Under the pieces are notes generated by a model, which saw only the letters and a program-made list of their open reading frames with translations, searched no databases and was not told where the DNA came from. A stretch of 20,273 nt of DNA, from positions 1 to 20,273 of the IMG/VR virus record IMGVR_UViG_3300042467_001997; one strand, written 5' to 3'. The DNA comes from a virus. The position numbers and the translations under genes were made by a program. Within the stretch, counting starts at the first letter, position 1, and every line of letters begins with the position of its first letter. This document shows positions 14,074 to 20,273 of this stretch, piece by piece.

Positions 14074-14685
14074 ATGGCCGTAGCATTCACCGCCACTACT
14101 GTTTCCAACCCCACCGGTGCTCAGGGCAGCTACCCGCTGCGCGAAGTCGCCGGTCACGAGGGCATGCTTGCTGACCTGCAGGCTTACGTCTGCCGCAGCT
14201 ACCGCAACCAGTCCGGCGCCGCCATTCCCTTTGGTGTACTGGTCGCCACCGACAACACCCCGACCAGCAACGACGCCTACGCCGTCGAGATCGCTACTGG
14301 CACGACCAACGTCCAGGGCATTGCAGTCAGCTCGCTCGTCACCGAGGGCGCCGAACTGGGGATGTCGTACACCCCCGTCCCGACGCCGGTGTACTCCGAC
14401 GGACGCATCGGTTATCCCGACAAGGAGACCATCAACGTGGTCTCCAAGGGCGTGATCTGGGTGCGATCCACCGCCGCCATCGCCCTCGGTGATGCCGTGC
14501 GCTTCTTCAACGCCGACCACTCCGGCACCGTCAGCGGCGCCTTCCTGGGTCGCTTCACCAAGACCGGCGTCGCTACCAAGACCACTCAGATCACCGCCGG
14601 CGCTCGCTGGGTGTCTGAGACCTCGGCCGCTGGTCTGGCCCTGCTGGAGATTGACATCCCCGGTATGACCTTCACCGCCGACTGA
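14074..14685 (+). CDS. Structural cement / head decoration protein (Gp24-like)
   Basis: The 203-residue beta-rich protein starts after AGGAG (14061-14065). It contains CRSYRNQSGAAIPFGVLV, an internal YSDGRIGYPDKETI stretch and KGVIWVRSTAAIALGDAV, followed by a GRFT segment and LALLEIDIPG. This 'escape from baseline, constant value, RRG-x-IWVR' layout matches phage cement proteins placed between scaffold and major capsid genes. It probably binds the outside of the capsid lattice and stabilises it. The assignment is by pattern and position. Confidence 0.75.
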   Translation: MAVAFTATTVSNPTGAQGSYPLREVAGHEGMLADLQAYVCRSYRNQSGAAIPFGVLVATDNTPTSNDAYAVEIATGTTNVQGIAVSSLVTEGAELGMSYTPVPTPVYSDGRIGYPDKETINVVSKGVIWVRSTAAIALGDAVRFFNADHSGTVSGAFLGRFTKTGVATKTTQITAGARWVSETSAAGLALLEIDIPGMTFTAD

Positions 14686-14702
14686 TCCCGGAGCTTCCTC
14701 CC

Positions 14703-15620
14703 ATGACCACCGAAATTCGCAACGACGAGGTCGGCGTCTTTCTCGCCCGTGAGCTCGAGACCATTCTCAGCCGCACGTTCGAGGTCGAGTACGCCGACAT
14801 CAAGTACAGCCAGCTGATCCCTATCTCCACCGAGGTCGGTCCCGGCGCCGACTCCTTCACCTATCGCGTCTTCGACAAGCAAGGCTCGATGAAGGTGATC
14901 AGCGACAAGGCCCAAGACCTGCCCCGCGCTGACGTGCTCCGCAAGGAAGTCACCTTGCCGGTTCGCAGCATCGGCGGCTCCTTCGCCTACACCATCCAGG
15001 AAACCCGTGCCGCCGCCATGGTGCCCGGCATGAACCTGGAGCAGCGCCGCGCCAACGCGGTGCGCCGGGCCTACGAGGAGAAGATGCAGGAGATCGCCTA
15101 CTTCGGCGACGCTGCCTCCGGCATGAAGGGCTTCTTCAACAACGACCAAGTCGACAAGCTTGTCCCCGACAAGTGGTTCGATGGTGCTAGCACCACCACC
15201 GACGAGATGCTGTCGTTGCTGAACGAGGTGCCCACCCGCCTCGTACAGAACTCCAACATGAAGGAGATGCCCAACACGATGCTGGTGCCCTACAACGTGT
15301 ACCGCATCATCTCCACCACCCCGAGGTCGACCACCTCGGACACCACCGTGATGGAGTTCTACCTGCGCACCAACCCGATGATCACGGCGATCGAGCCCAT
15401 CAACGAGCTCGAAGCCTCCAAGTCGGGTGGCGTCCTGTCCAAGGACCGCATCCTGGTGTACGACCGCAGCCCGGACAAGCTGCAGCTGCACGTCCCGCAG
15501 CCGCTGGAGTTCCTGCCTCCCCTGCGTCAGGCCCTCGAGTTCACGGTGGCCGCCCACGCCCGCGTTGGTGGTCTCTCGCTCTACTACCCCAAGAGCGCGA
15601 TGGTGCTGGAAAAGGCTTGA
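14703..15620 (+). CDS. Major capsid protein (DUF2184-like)
   Basis: The 305-residue protein follows the cement gene with GGAG 9 bases before the ATG. It has the HK97-fold capsid layout of the DUF2184 family: an N-terminal helix FLARELETILSRTFEVEYA, the extended E-loop region (SFTYRVFDKQGSMKVI, SFAYTIQETRAA), a long helix NLEQRRANAVRRAYEEKMQE, GMKGFFNN, and a C-terminal domain ending VAAHARVGGLSLYYP. Very strong C/G at third positions fits high expression. No internal protease site is obvious. Confidence 0.9.
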   Translation: MTTEIRNDEVGVFLARELETILSRTFEVEYADIKYSQLIPISTEVGPGADSFTYRVFDKQGSMKVISDKAQDLPRADVLRKEVTLPVRSIGGSFAYTIQETRAAAMVPGMNLEQRRANAVRRAYEEKMQEIAYFGDAASGMKGFFNNDQVDKLVPDKWFDGASTTTDEMLSLLNEVPTRLVQNSNMKEMPNTMLVPYNVYRIISTTPRSTTSDTTVMEFYLRTNPMITAIEPINELEASKSGGVLSKDRILVYDRSPDKLQLHVPQPLEFLPPLRQALEFTVAAHARVGGLSLYYPKSAMVLEKA

Positions 15621-15678
15621 TTTTTCTCGCCTTTTCCCACCTACCCTGAATGGGTTGCACTGTTCTTCACACCTAGTC

Positions 15679-16092
15679 ATGATCATCGTTTACCGCCCTG
15701 AACTTGAAAACCCTCCGATGGACAAGGAGTGCACCATCGGCTTCTCGTTCGTCGATGGCGGCGGCCTTCCTGATCACATCCAAGTCACCTCGGGCGTCAC
15801 CCGTGACTTCCCCGAGGACACCTGGAACAGGATCAAGGACTACGACGTGGTCAAGAACCTCCTCTCCCTCGGCGCCCTGCGCATCCAGGACGAGGAGCCC
15901 GCGGCCGAGGCCACGACGACCCCAGTCGCGCACGACTCCATCGCCGACCTGCCCCTCACCGAGGCCATGAACCTCGTGGAGGCCAGCTTCGACCTGGACC
16001 AACTGCGCCGCTGGGACGCCAAGGACTCCCGCATCCGGTTGAAGAACGCCATCGCCAAGCGCATCAGCGCCATCACTGAAGGGAACGGCTGA
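15679..16092 (+). CDS. Hypothetical head protein after the capsid gene, 137 aa
   Basis: The ATG at 15679 was chosen because upstream in-frame sequence lies in the capsid gene. An ATG at 15718 is possible, and neither has a good Shine-Dalgarno sequence. The N-terminus is MIIVYRPELENPPMDKE, then IGFSFVDGGGLPDHI. The C-terminal 40 residues (LVEASFDLDQLRRWDAKD, then IRLKNAIAKRI) form a small helical module often seen at the end of phage head proteins. It lies between the capsid and adaptor genes and is coupled to the next gene (TGATG). The role is unknown, perhaps in capsid-portal joining. Confidence 0.7.
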   Translation: MIIVYRPELENPPMDKECTIGFSFVDGGGLPDHIQVTSGVTRDFPEDTWNRIKDYDVVKNLLSLGALRIQDEEPAAEATTTPVAHDSIADLPLTEAMNLVEASFDLDQLRRWDAKDSRIRLKNAIAKRISAITEGNG

Positions 16093-16400
16093 TGGCAGTC
16101 CCCACGTCCAGCGCCTTTCTCCTCCGCTTCCCCGAGTTCGGCGAGCAATTGCTCTCGGTGGTCGAAGGGGCGCTGACCGAGGCCGGGCGTTCCGCTCCGG
16201 CCACTACGTGGGGAACTGTTCACACCGAAGCCGTCAGCTACCTGGCGGCTCATCTGCTCGCCACTCGGACGATGCAGATCGGCCAACAGGTTGGCACACC
16301 CTCCGGCACCCCCATGGGCATTGGTTTCGCCACCACGCTCTACGGCCAGGAGTACAAGCGGCTGCTCGACAGCCTCCCTCTCAGCGGCTTCGCCCTCTGA
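16092..16400 (+). CDS. Head-tail adaptor (DUF4054-like)
   Basis: The 102-residue protein has the family layout: LLRFPEFGE at the start, a helical WGTVHTEAVSYLAAHLLATR, a Gly/Ser-rich turn with GTPSGTPMGIGFATTLYG, then QEYKRLLDSLPLSGF. DUF4054 proteins form the first connector ring under the portal. Length and position after the capsid gene agree. Its ATG overlaps the previous stop, and the next gene begins 2 bases after its stop. Confidence 0.82.
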   Translation: MAVPTSSAFLLRFPEFGEQLLSVVEGALTEAGRSAPATTWGTVHTEAVSYLAAHLLATRTMQIGQQVGTPSGTPMGIGFATTLYGQEYKRLLDSLPLSGFAL

Positions 16401-16402
16401 CC

Positions 16403-16801
16403 ATGGCAATCCCGGCAAGCACGGTTTCCGCTTACGCGCCTTGGGGTAACGCCCAGCTGGCGTTTGAAGTGGGCACCGGTTACGCCGCCACGGATGCCGC
16501 CACGGGCAACGCGGTCCAGGCCACTGAGGTGATCGAGTACCTCGCCGCCCTCAGCCTCCAATCCCCGAATTGGAAGCCCGAGAGCGGCGTCGATGGCACG
16601 ACCTACGCCTGCCGTGGTCGCCTACTGAGCCCGGCAACCCTCGACCCGCGGATCACGAACGGCGCGCAAGCCGAAGCCGTGGTCAACGGCTACCGCGGGC
16701 GCTTCGAACTGGTCTTCGACCTGGCCATGGACGCAGCTCACCGCCGCGACCTGCGCCAGTCGATCGAAGGCACGTTCCGCGTCGTCGGAGGTCCAACCTG
16801 A
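16403..16801 (+). CDS. Putative head completion / stopper protein, 132 aa
   Basis: The ATG at 16403 lies 2 bases after the previous stop. The protein is probably beta-rich with WKPESGVDGTTYACRGRLLS, DPRITNGAQAEAVVNGYRG and RFELVFDLAMDAAHRRDL. No named family is recognised. Genes at this position, between the adaptor and a gp10-like neck protein, usually encode the head stopper, and the size fits. The assignment is positional. Its stop overlaps the next ATG. Confidence 0.7.
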   Translation: MAIPASTVSAYAPWGNAQLAFEVGTGYAATDAATGNAVQATEVIEYLAALSLQSPNWKPESGVDGTTYACRGRLLSPATLDPRITNGAQAEAVVNGYRGRFELVFDLAMDAAHRRDLRQSIEGTFRVVGGPT

Positions 16802-17175
16802 TGCCCGCCCCCAAGCGCCAACTCAGCCAGGCCCTCGAGAACGCCACCGCGCAGGCGGTGCGCCAACTCGGCACCTGGCTCGACGCCCGCTTCACCCAGG
16901 AGATCTCCGAGGTGAAGTGGCCCTACCCGACACCCCCCAAGGTGCGGGACATCGTGGACACCGGCCGCCTGCGCGCCAGTCAGACACGCGTCGTCAACTC
17001 TGACGGCTCCGTGACTTTCACCTGGCCCGTGGAGTACGCCAACCAAGTCCACGAGGGCGGAGTCTCCACCGAGGGGCTTCGCTTTCCCGGCCGACCCTGG
17101 ACGAAGGCCCCTCTCGAGGAGGCCCCGGCCAAGTTCGGCCAGCTGTTGCGCTCCGCCCTGGAGGCACAGCAATGA
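16801..17175 (+). CDS. Neck / tail completion protein (HK97 gp10-like)
   Basis: The 124-residue protein has an N-terminal helix (SQALENATAQAVRQLGTWLD) and a beta part typical of HK97 gp10-like proteins: RDIVDTGRLRASQ, FTWPVEYANQVHEGG and GRPWTKAPLEEAPAKFG. In related phages this protein joins head to tail. The family label rests on the 'DTGrLraS...YA..vHeG...RPw' pattern. It is coupled on both sides by stop/start overlaps. Confidence 0.8.
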   Translation: MPAPKRQLSQALENATAQAVRQLGTWLDARFTQEISEVKWPYPTPPKVRDIVDTGRLRASQTRVVNSDGSVTFTWPVEYANQVHEGGVSTEGLRFPGRPWTKAPLEEAPAKFGQLLRSALEAQQ

Positions 17176-17645
17176 CGATCTCGACGGCCTACCCACCGGT
17201 CACGCTGCTGCGCAGCAACCTTGAGCGCTACGTCCTCGACCTGTTCGAGGCCAATGGCTCCACTCTCAAGGCGTACACGGCATGGCCCGGCTACTACACG
17301 CTGCCTGACCGCAGCCGCATCCCCGCGGTCTACGTCACCGGTGCCTCGATGGTCCCCTCGAACTGGACCATCACCGGCATCGAATGCGTCATCGAGGACG
17401 TCCCCACGATCACAAGCCCAGGTTCCTACAGCGGAGTCATTTCCATCGAAAGCTGGAACGTCCGCTTCACGAATTACGGCACCAAGCAAGGTACGCGCAT
17501 GCCGGTCTCGATGCTCGACATCAGTCGGCGCATGGCACGCACCTTCCCACGGGACCCAGTCACGTACATGGCCCGGACCGAGGTCACCTTCGAGGCCCTC
17601 ACGGCCCGCATCCGCGGGGCCGTTCTGAACCCCCCGATCCCCTAA
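17172..17645 (+). CDS. Putative tail terminator protein, 157 aa
   Basis: It starts at an ATGA overlap and ends 12 bases before the tail tube gene. The product (TLLRSNLERYVLDLFEANG, PAVYVTGASMVPSNW, IESWNVRFTNYGTKQ, ISRRMARTFPRDPVTY) has the mixed alpha/beta look and size of tail terminators, which cap the tube and contact the neck. No named family is recognised. Position directly before the tube gene is the main argument. Confidence 0.7.
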   Translation: MTISTAYPPVTLLRSNLERYVLDLFEANGSTLKAYTAWPGYYTLPDRSRIPAVYVTGASMVPSNWTITGIECVIEDVPTITSPGSYSGVISIESWNVRFTNYGTKQGTRMPVSMLDISRRMARTFPRDPVTYMARTEVTFEALTARIRGAVLNPPIP

Positions 17646-17657
17646 GGAGTCACCACC

Positions 17658-18665
17658 ATGGCCGACTACGCCATCGGGCTGTCGTTCCACAAGGCTCACC
17701 GGACCCTGGTCCGCGCCGTGGAACTGACCGCTCCCCGCCGCTACTTCGCAACGCGTGCCAGCGACGGTTTCGTCACGCTGCCGACGTTGGACGCCGGCCA
17801 GTCTTACGTGGAACTGCAGGCCATTACGCAGTCCAACTTTCAGATCAACGACAACGACCAGGAGTTCCGCATCCTAGGTGATGACGGCTGGGCTGACAGC
17901 CTGATCACTGGTTCTCGTGTGCAGGCGTCGAACACCGCCTACTTCATGAAGGACACCGAGGTCCAGGCGAGCGGAGTACCCCTGTTCCGCGGCAACTACG
18001 ACGAGGGCTTCGCCCTGATCGAGAAGTGCCGTTACAACAAGGACTTCGAAATCTACGTCGAATTCCTCAAGGAAATGGGCCAGTCACAGGGGTCCAGCGG
18101 TGACTACATCTATGACTTCACCGGCTTCAACTGTGTTCTCATGAACTTCAATGAGAGCAAGTCAGCAGAGGGCTTGACTGAAGTCACCTTCGACATGATG
18201 TCCCGAGGACGCCCGGTCTTCGGTCGCTACAACGCCGGCGGTGCACCGCTGTCGTTCGGCGGTATTCAATCCGGCATGCTGCAGATCAACGCGGGCAGCC
18301 GGTGGGCCACACTGTCGCCCGCGGACAACTCGTTGTCAGTGAGCGTCAGCAGCGACCTCACTGTCACCTATGTGACAACGTCAGGTGGCAGCACAGCAGT
18401 CCAGGGCTTGAACCTGAACCCGGCCGATGGCGCAGGCTACCGCCTCGAGGTTGCCTCGACCGGCGCGCTGGTGCCGGCAACTGTGAGCCTGGCGAGCAAC
18501 GTGGTGACCATCAACCCCAGTGCCAACCTCACGGCCGGAACGATTTACCGCCTGCGCGTCGCCGACGGAGCCGTCACGCAGACCGTTGACGGCACCGGTG
18601 CCTATTCCGTAAGTGGAGTACGGCGCCCAGTGGAGGGGCTCGTTGCCACGTTTCGCACAGCTTGA
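17658..18665 (+). CDS. Major tail tube protein with Ig-like C-terminal domain
   Basis: The 335-residue protein starts after a strong site (AAGGAG, 9 bases upstream). Residues 1-215 form the tube domain (NFQINDNDQEFRILGDDGW, ALIEKCRYNKDFEIYVEF, FDMMSRGRPVFGRYN). Residues about 225-335 are a beta-sandwich of the bacterial Ig-like type (LSPADNSLSVSVSSDL, INPSANLTAGTIYRLRV, VEGLVATFRTA), similar in pattern to SbsA/Big_5 domains. Such optional Ig domains decorate the tail surface and may help adsorb to host or environmental glycans. A second frame overlaps the last 53 bases. Confidence 0.85.
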   Translation: MADYAIGLSFHKAHRTLVRAVELTAPRRYFATRASDGFVTLPTLDAGQSYVELQAITQSNFQINDNDQEFRILGDDGWADSLITGSRVQASNTAYFMKDTEVQASGVPLFRGNYDEGFALIEKCRYNKDFEIYVEFLKEMGQSQGSSGDYIYDFTGFNCVLMNFNESKSAEGLTEVTFDMMSRGRPVFGRYNAGGAPLSFGGIQSGMLQINAGSRWATLSPADNSLSVSVSSDLTVTYVTTSGGSTAVQGLNLNPADGAGYRLEVASTGALVPATVSLASNVVTINPSANLTAGTIYRLRVADGAVTQTVDGTGAYSVSGVRRPVEGLVATFRTA

Positions 18666-18756
18666 TTCGGGCCCGCCCCCGGCAAGCGCGTTCTTCCTGT
18701 TCAACAACTGGTCGGACAGCCCACCGGGCGACACCGGCGACTTTCTGTTCAACTGA
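18613..18756 (+). CDS. Small overlapping frame, 47 aa, or tube extension
   Basis: A GTG frame at +1 to the tail tube gene runs from within its last 53 bases to TGA at 18754-18756, 17 bases before the terminator stem. It encodes MEYGAQWRGSLPRFAQLDSG, then a Pro/Ala stretch, SAFFLFNNWSDS and a GDTGDFLFN end. Third positions after the tube stop are overwhelmingly C or G, as in real genes here, so the stretch is probably translated. It could be an independent small protein or the C-terminal extension of the tube made by +1 frameshifting, as known for SPP1 gp17.1*. No good slippery site or Shine-Dalgarno sequence is visible. Confidence 0.45.
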   Translation: MEYGAQWRGSLPRFAQLDSGPPPASAFFLFNNWSDSPPGDTGDFLFN

Positions 18757-18773
18757 GTCAAGCACCCCCTCAT

Positions 18774-18796
18774 GCCCCGCTAACGCGGGGCTTTTT
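18774..18796 (+). terminator. Rho-independent terminator after the tail tube gene
   Basis: A perfect 7-bp stem GCCCCGC/GCGGGGC (18774-18780 with 18785-18791) closes a TAAC loop and runs into five T (18792-18796). It lies between the tail tube region and the next gene, whose ATG is only 6 bases downstream. Confidence 0.9.
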
Positions 18797-18802
18797 CATC
18801 AC

Positions 18803-19075
18803 ATGACGACCCACCCCGAGCACGAGCTCCTCATCGACCCATTCCGGTCTGTGTATGCAGTGAACTGCCGGGTGGAGGGCGAGACCTTGCATTGCGGGGC
18901 CCTCTACGTCGAGCCTCAGAATCCCTTCGACCGTATACGCTTAGCGTATGGCGACGCTAGTATTGAAGTTGAACTTCCGCCTGAGCTGATCAACCAGCCA
19001 CTCCCACACAGGGCTTGGCAGGTTGCTCTACCTATCTCCGATGAGCAAGTACGCCAGCCTTCTGTTCCCCGTTGA
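18803..19075 (+). CDS. Hypothetical tail-region protein, 90 aa
   Basis: I chose the ATG at 18803, just after the terminator T-run. The longer in-frame extension from TTG 18662 would run through the terminator. The product (HPEHELLIDPFRSVYAVNCR, TLHCGALYVEPQNPFDRIR, SIEVELPPELINQPL) is probably a small beta-rich protein with two cysteines. No family is recognised. The last 35 bases overlap the chaperone gene. No strong Shine-Dalgarno sequence precedes it. Confidence 0.6.
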   Translation: MTTHPEHELLIDPFRSVYAVNCRVEGETLHCGALYVEPQNPFDRIRLAYGDASIEVELPPELINQPLPHRAWQVALPISDEQVRQPSVPR

Positions 19076-19589
19076 GAGATACCACGAGATCGGACCTTTC
19101 CGTTTTCCTGTGTACAACGACCTCGTCCCTGGTGAGGCCAAACAGATCGAGGTTATTTCGCGTAAACAGTCCAGCTCGACATTTGCGTCAATCAAACTGG
19201 CGCAGCGTATTGCTAAAGACAAGAGCATCAGCACGAAAGAAGCTATCGATCTGCTTAGCAACACCAGCGAAGAGAATCAAGACCTCCTCTACGACTACGC
19301 CGCCGAGCTCGAGGAGCTCCAGAAGAACAGTGTCGGCGCCGTCGAGCAGCAGGTTGCCTTCGTGACCCTGTTCATGCAGTACCGGGCCGAGGTCAAGCTC
19401 CCCAAGGCCAAGGACTGGCAGCGCCTGGAGGACTGGACCGAAGCCGACACCGAAGCCATGCCCTCAAAGCTGATGGAGGACGTGTTCCGCATGATCGGCT
19501 GGGAGCGTGACGGCTGGCCGAAGCCCGAAGCCGAGGGAAAGCCCGAGGACGAGGAGCAGGAGTTCAGCCCTCCCCCGACGAGATCCTGA
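19041..19589 (+). CDS. Tail assembly chaperone, short form (G-like)
   Basis: The ATG at 19041 (MSKYASLLFPVERYHEIG) is preferred over a TTG at 19023. The 182-residue product is helical with an acidic C-terminus (EAEGKPEDEEQEFSPPPTRS). It lies directly before a second overlapping frame and the tape measure gene, the standard place for gpG-type chaperones, which coat the tape measure during tail assembly. A G GGA AAG heptamer at 19535-19541 is in the correct frame for -1 slippage, so a fraction of ribosomes should make a longer form. No sequence identity to lambda gpG is claimed. Confidence 0.8.
   Translation: MSKYASLLFPVERYHEIGPFRFPVYNDLVPGEAKQIEVISRKQSSSTFASIKLAQRIAKDKSISTKEAIDLLSNTSEENQDLLYDYAAELEELQKNSVGAVEQQVAFVTLFMQYRAEVKLPKAKDWQRLEDWTEADTEAMPSKLMEDVFRMIGWERDGWPKPEAEGKPEDEEQEFSPPPTRS
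19535..19541 (+). promoter_or_regulatory. -1 programmed frameshift site GGGAAAG
   Basis: The heptamer is read GAG GGA AAG in the G-like frame, that is X XXY YYZ in register, and is identical to the lambda G/GT slippery sequence. Slippage puts the ribosome at 19541 in a frame open to 20023. Confidence 0.85.
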
Positions 19590-20023
19590 AGGACTGCGAA
19601 GCAGTTCTACGCACAGCGCCGACGGACTGGGACGCGATCTACATCCGCCTGCGCACGTCTGCGCTGAGTGACGACTTCCCCCGAGAGCGGTTCCTACGCA
19701 CTCCGGTGAGCACGATCCGCATGGTGTTGCGCGAGCTCGAGCAGCGGGAACAGGCCGAGGCGAACATGAACGCGCTGGCGACGGCGCGGCTGACACAGCT
19801 GGTGCTGCAGGTCGCGCACGGGTTCTCGGGCTCGAAGCGCCCCGCGCCGAAAGTCGCGGTCAAGGACTTCTTGCCCTACCCGGACTGGCGGCCGTCTTCA
19901 ACCGCGGAGGCCCAGGGTCCGGACCAGCCGACGAAGTTCATTCTCAGCGAGCTCGGAAGAAAGCACCTGATTCCGATCCATGTGCTCGCCGCGCTGATGA
20001 CCCCGCCAGATCAACGGCCGTAA
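19541..20023 (+). CDS. Tail assembly chaperone extension (T-like), made by -1 frameshift
   Basis: After slippage at 19535-19541 the reading frame continues from 19541 without a stop to TAA at 20021-20023, adding 160 residues. The full fusion, join(19041..19541, 19541..20023), is about 327 residues. The added part contains PDEILKDCEAVLRTAPTDWD, AIYIRLRTSALSDDFPRERF and VSTIRMVLRELEQREQAEAN. A GTG at 19706 in this frame exists but would lose a clearly coding 5' stretch, so independent initiation is less likely. In lambda the T part binds tail tube subunits and the G part binds the tape measure. Confidence 0.8.
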   Translation, partial: ARGRGAGVQPSPDEILKDCEAVLRTAPTDWDAIYIRLRTSALSDDFPRERFLRTPVSTIRMVLRELEQREQAEANMNALATARLTQLVLQVAHGFSGSKRPAPKVAVKDFLPYPDWRPSSTAEAQGPDQPTKFILSELGRKHLIPIHVLAALMTPPDQRP

Positions 20024-20050
20024 CATACGGCTAGCGCATAGGGAAGGTCA

Positions 20051-20273
20051 GTGGCTGATTTTCAGCTCAAAGTAACGGCTGAGACTCAGAACGCTGAGAA
20101 GGACATTAAGCGACTAGACAAAACAGTAAACGAGGCGACTAAGGCCCGAAAAATAAGTATTGATTTCGCTGAATTAAACAAAAGCTTCAGAGACGTAAAT
20201 AAGAACGTAAAAGAAGCCGGAAACACAATAAAGACGTTCTACAACGTCAGCAAGAGCATCCCCGGTATAGGTG
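20051..20273 (+). CDS. Tape measure protein, N-terminal end (3' partial)
   Basis: A GTG at 20051 follows GGGAAGG (20041-20047) and opens a frame that runs off the window. The first 74 residues (ADFQLKVTAETQNAEKDIKR, LDKTVNEATKARKISIDFAE, LNKSFRDVNKNVKEAG) are helical and heptad-like, as at the N-termini of tape measure proteins, which set tail length and are ejected ahead of the DNA. Position after the frameshifted chaperones is diagnostic. The stretch is AT-rich, and 3 of its 6 Ile codons are ATA, unlike the GC-rich head genes. Confidence 0.85.
   Translation, partial: MADFQLKVTAETQNAEKDIKRLDKTVNEATKARKISIDFAELNKSFRDVNKNVKEAGNTIKTFYNVSKSIPGIG

Noticed and set aside
13282-14520. Long open frame on the minus strand (412 codons) opposite the protease/scaffold and cement genes
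   Set aside because: It is the mirror of strongly C/G-biased third positions. The plus strand has recognisable protein families with ribosome binding sites, and the minus-strand translation is Gly/Val-rich with no motif.
15640-15660. Possible small hairpin ACCC-TGAAT-GGGT after the capsid gene as a terminator
   Set aside because: The stem is only about 4 bp and no T-run follows.
14586-15686. Long minus-strand frame opposite the major capsid gene, and a similar one at 5119-6096 opposite the portal
   Set aside because: Same composition artefact. The plus-strand proteins are clearly recognisable and complete.
18655-18666. Specific +1 slippery codon at the tail tube stop (GCT TGA)
   Set aside because: The Ala codon would re-pair poorly on CTT, so no defined slip site can be claimed, although the downstream frame looks coding.
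1-20273. CRISPR array, rRNA, insertion sequence or integrase in the window
   Set aside because: No spaced repeats, rRNA segments, transposase or recombinase motifs were seen. The tandem repeats found are a 10-bp array and a 21-bp coding repeat without spacers.

Overview
The window is part of a tailed double-stranded DNA phage genome (or prophage). It runs from the end of an early or accessory gene cluster through packaging, head and head-tail joining into the tail genes, and stops inside the tape measure gene. The gene order (small and large terminase, portal, MuF-type protein, prohead protease/scaffold, cement protein, major capsid protein, joining proteins, tail tube, frameshifted chaperones, tape measure) is that of a long-tailed, siphovirus-like phage. 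High GC with strong C/G at third codon positions, the 'AQPEPQGPTDEEL' small proteins and the Cys-motif membrane proteins recall phages of unicellular picocyanobacteria (Synechococcus/Cyanobium). That host is inferred from memory of such families and was not tested by any search.

Layout. 1-1903: the tail of one gene and five small rightward genes, each starting inside the stop of the one before (ATGA-type overlaps). Two are paralogues built from a shared cassette, and one of these ends in a DUF551-like domain. 1901-1930: three tandem 10-bp repeats just before the small terminase. 1934-3889: terminase subunits. 3870-3994: a promoter-like site and a tRNA with anticodon CAT. 4000-4491: an HNH endonuclease on the opposite strand, with a 21-bp repeat in its 5' part. 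4531-6372: portal with an extra C-terminal domain. 6372-12317: an accessory block around the MuF gene, with four proteins sharing a Cys-Gly-x3-Ile-x5-Cys motif next to membrane segments. The largest carries an LRAT-like (permuted papain-fold) domain. 12328-12704: a very small gene and a leftward XRE-type regulator. 12766-17645: protease/scaffold, cement, major capsid and joining genes. 17658-18796: tail tube with an Ig-like C-terminus, an overlapping small frame and a rho-independent terminator. 18803-20273: a small unknown gene, a tail assembly chaperone pair with an in-frame G GGA AAG slippery site (lambda G/GT type), and the start of the tape measure gene.

How it works together. Terminase pumps DNA through the portal into a shell of the DUF2184-type capsid protein, built on the protease/scaffold and stabilised by the cement protein. 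The adaptor-to-terminator series closes the head and joins the tail. Chaperones coat the tape measure while the tube polymerises. The block around MuF is the least understood part. Its linked Cys motifs, membrane segments, shared C-terminal tag and LRAT-like catalytic triad suggest a set of virion-packaged, membrane-acting proteins. That role is inference.

Every stretch longer than 300 bases is covered by a gene.
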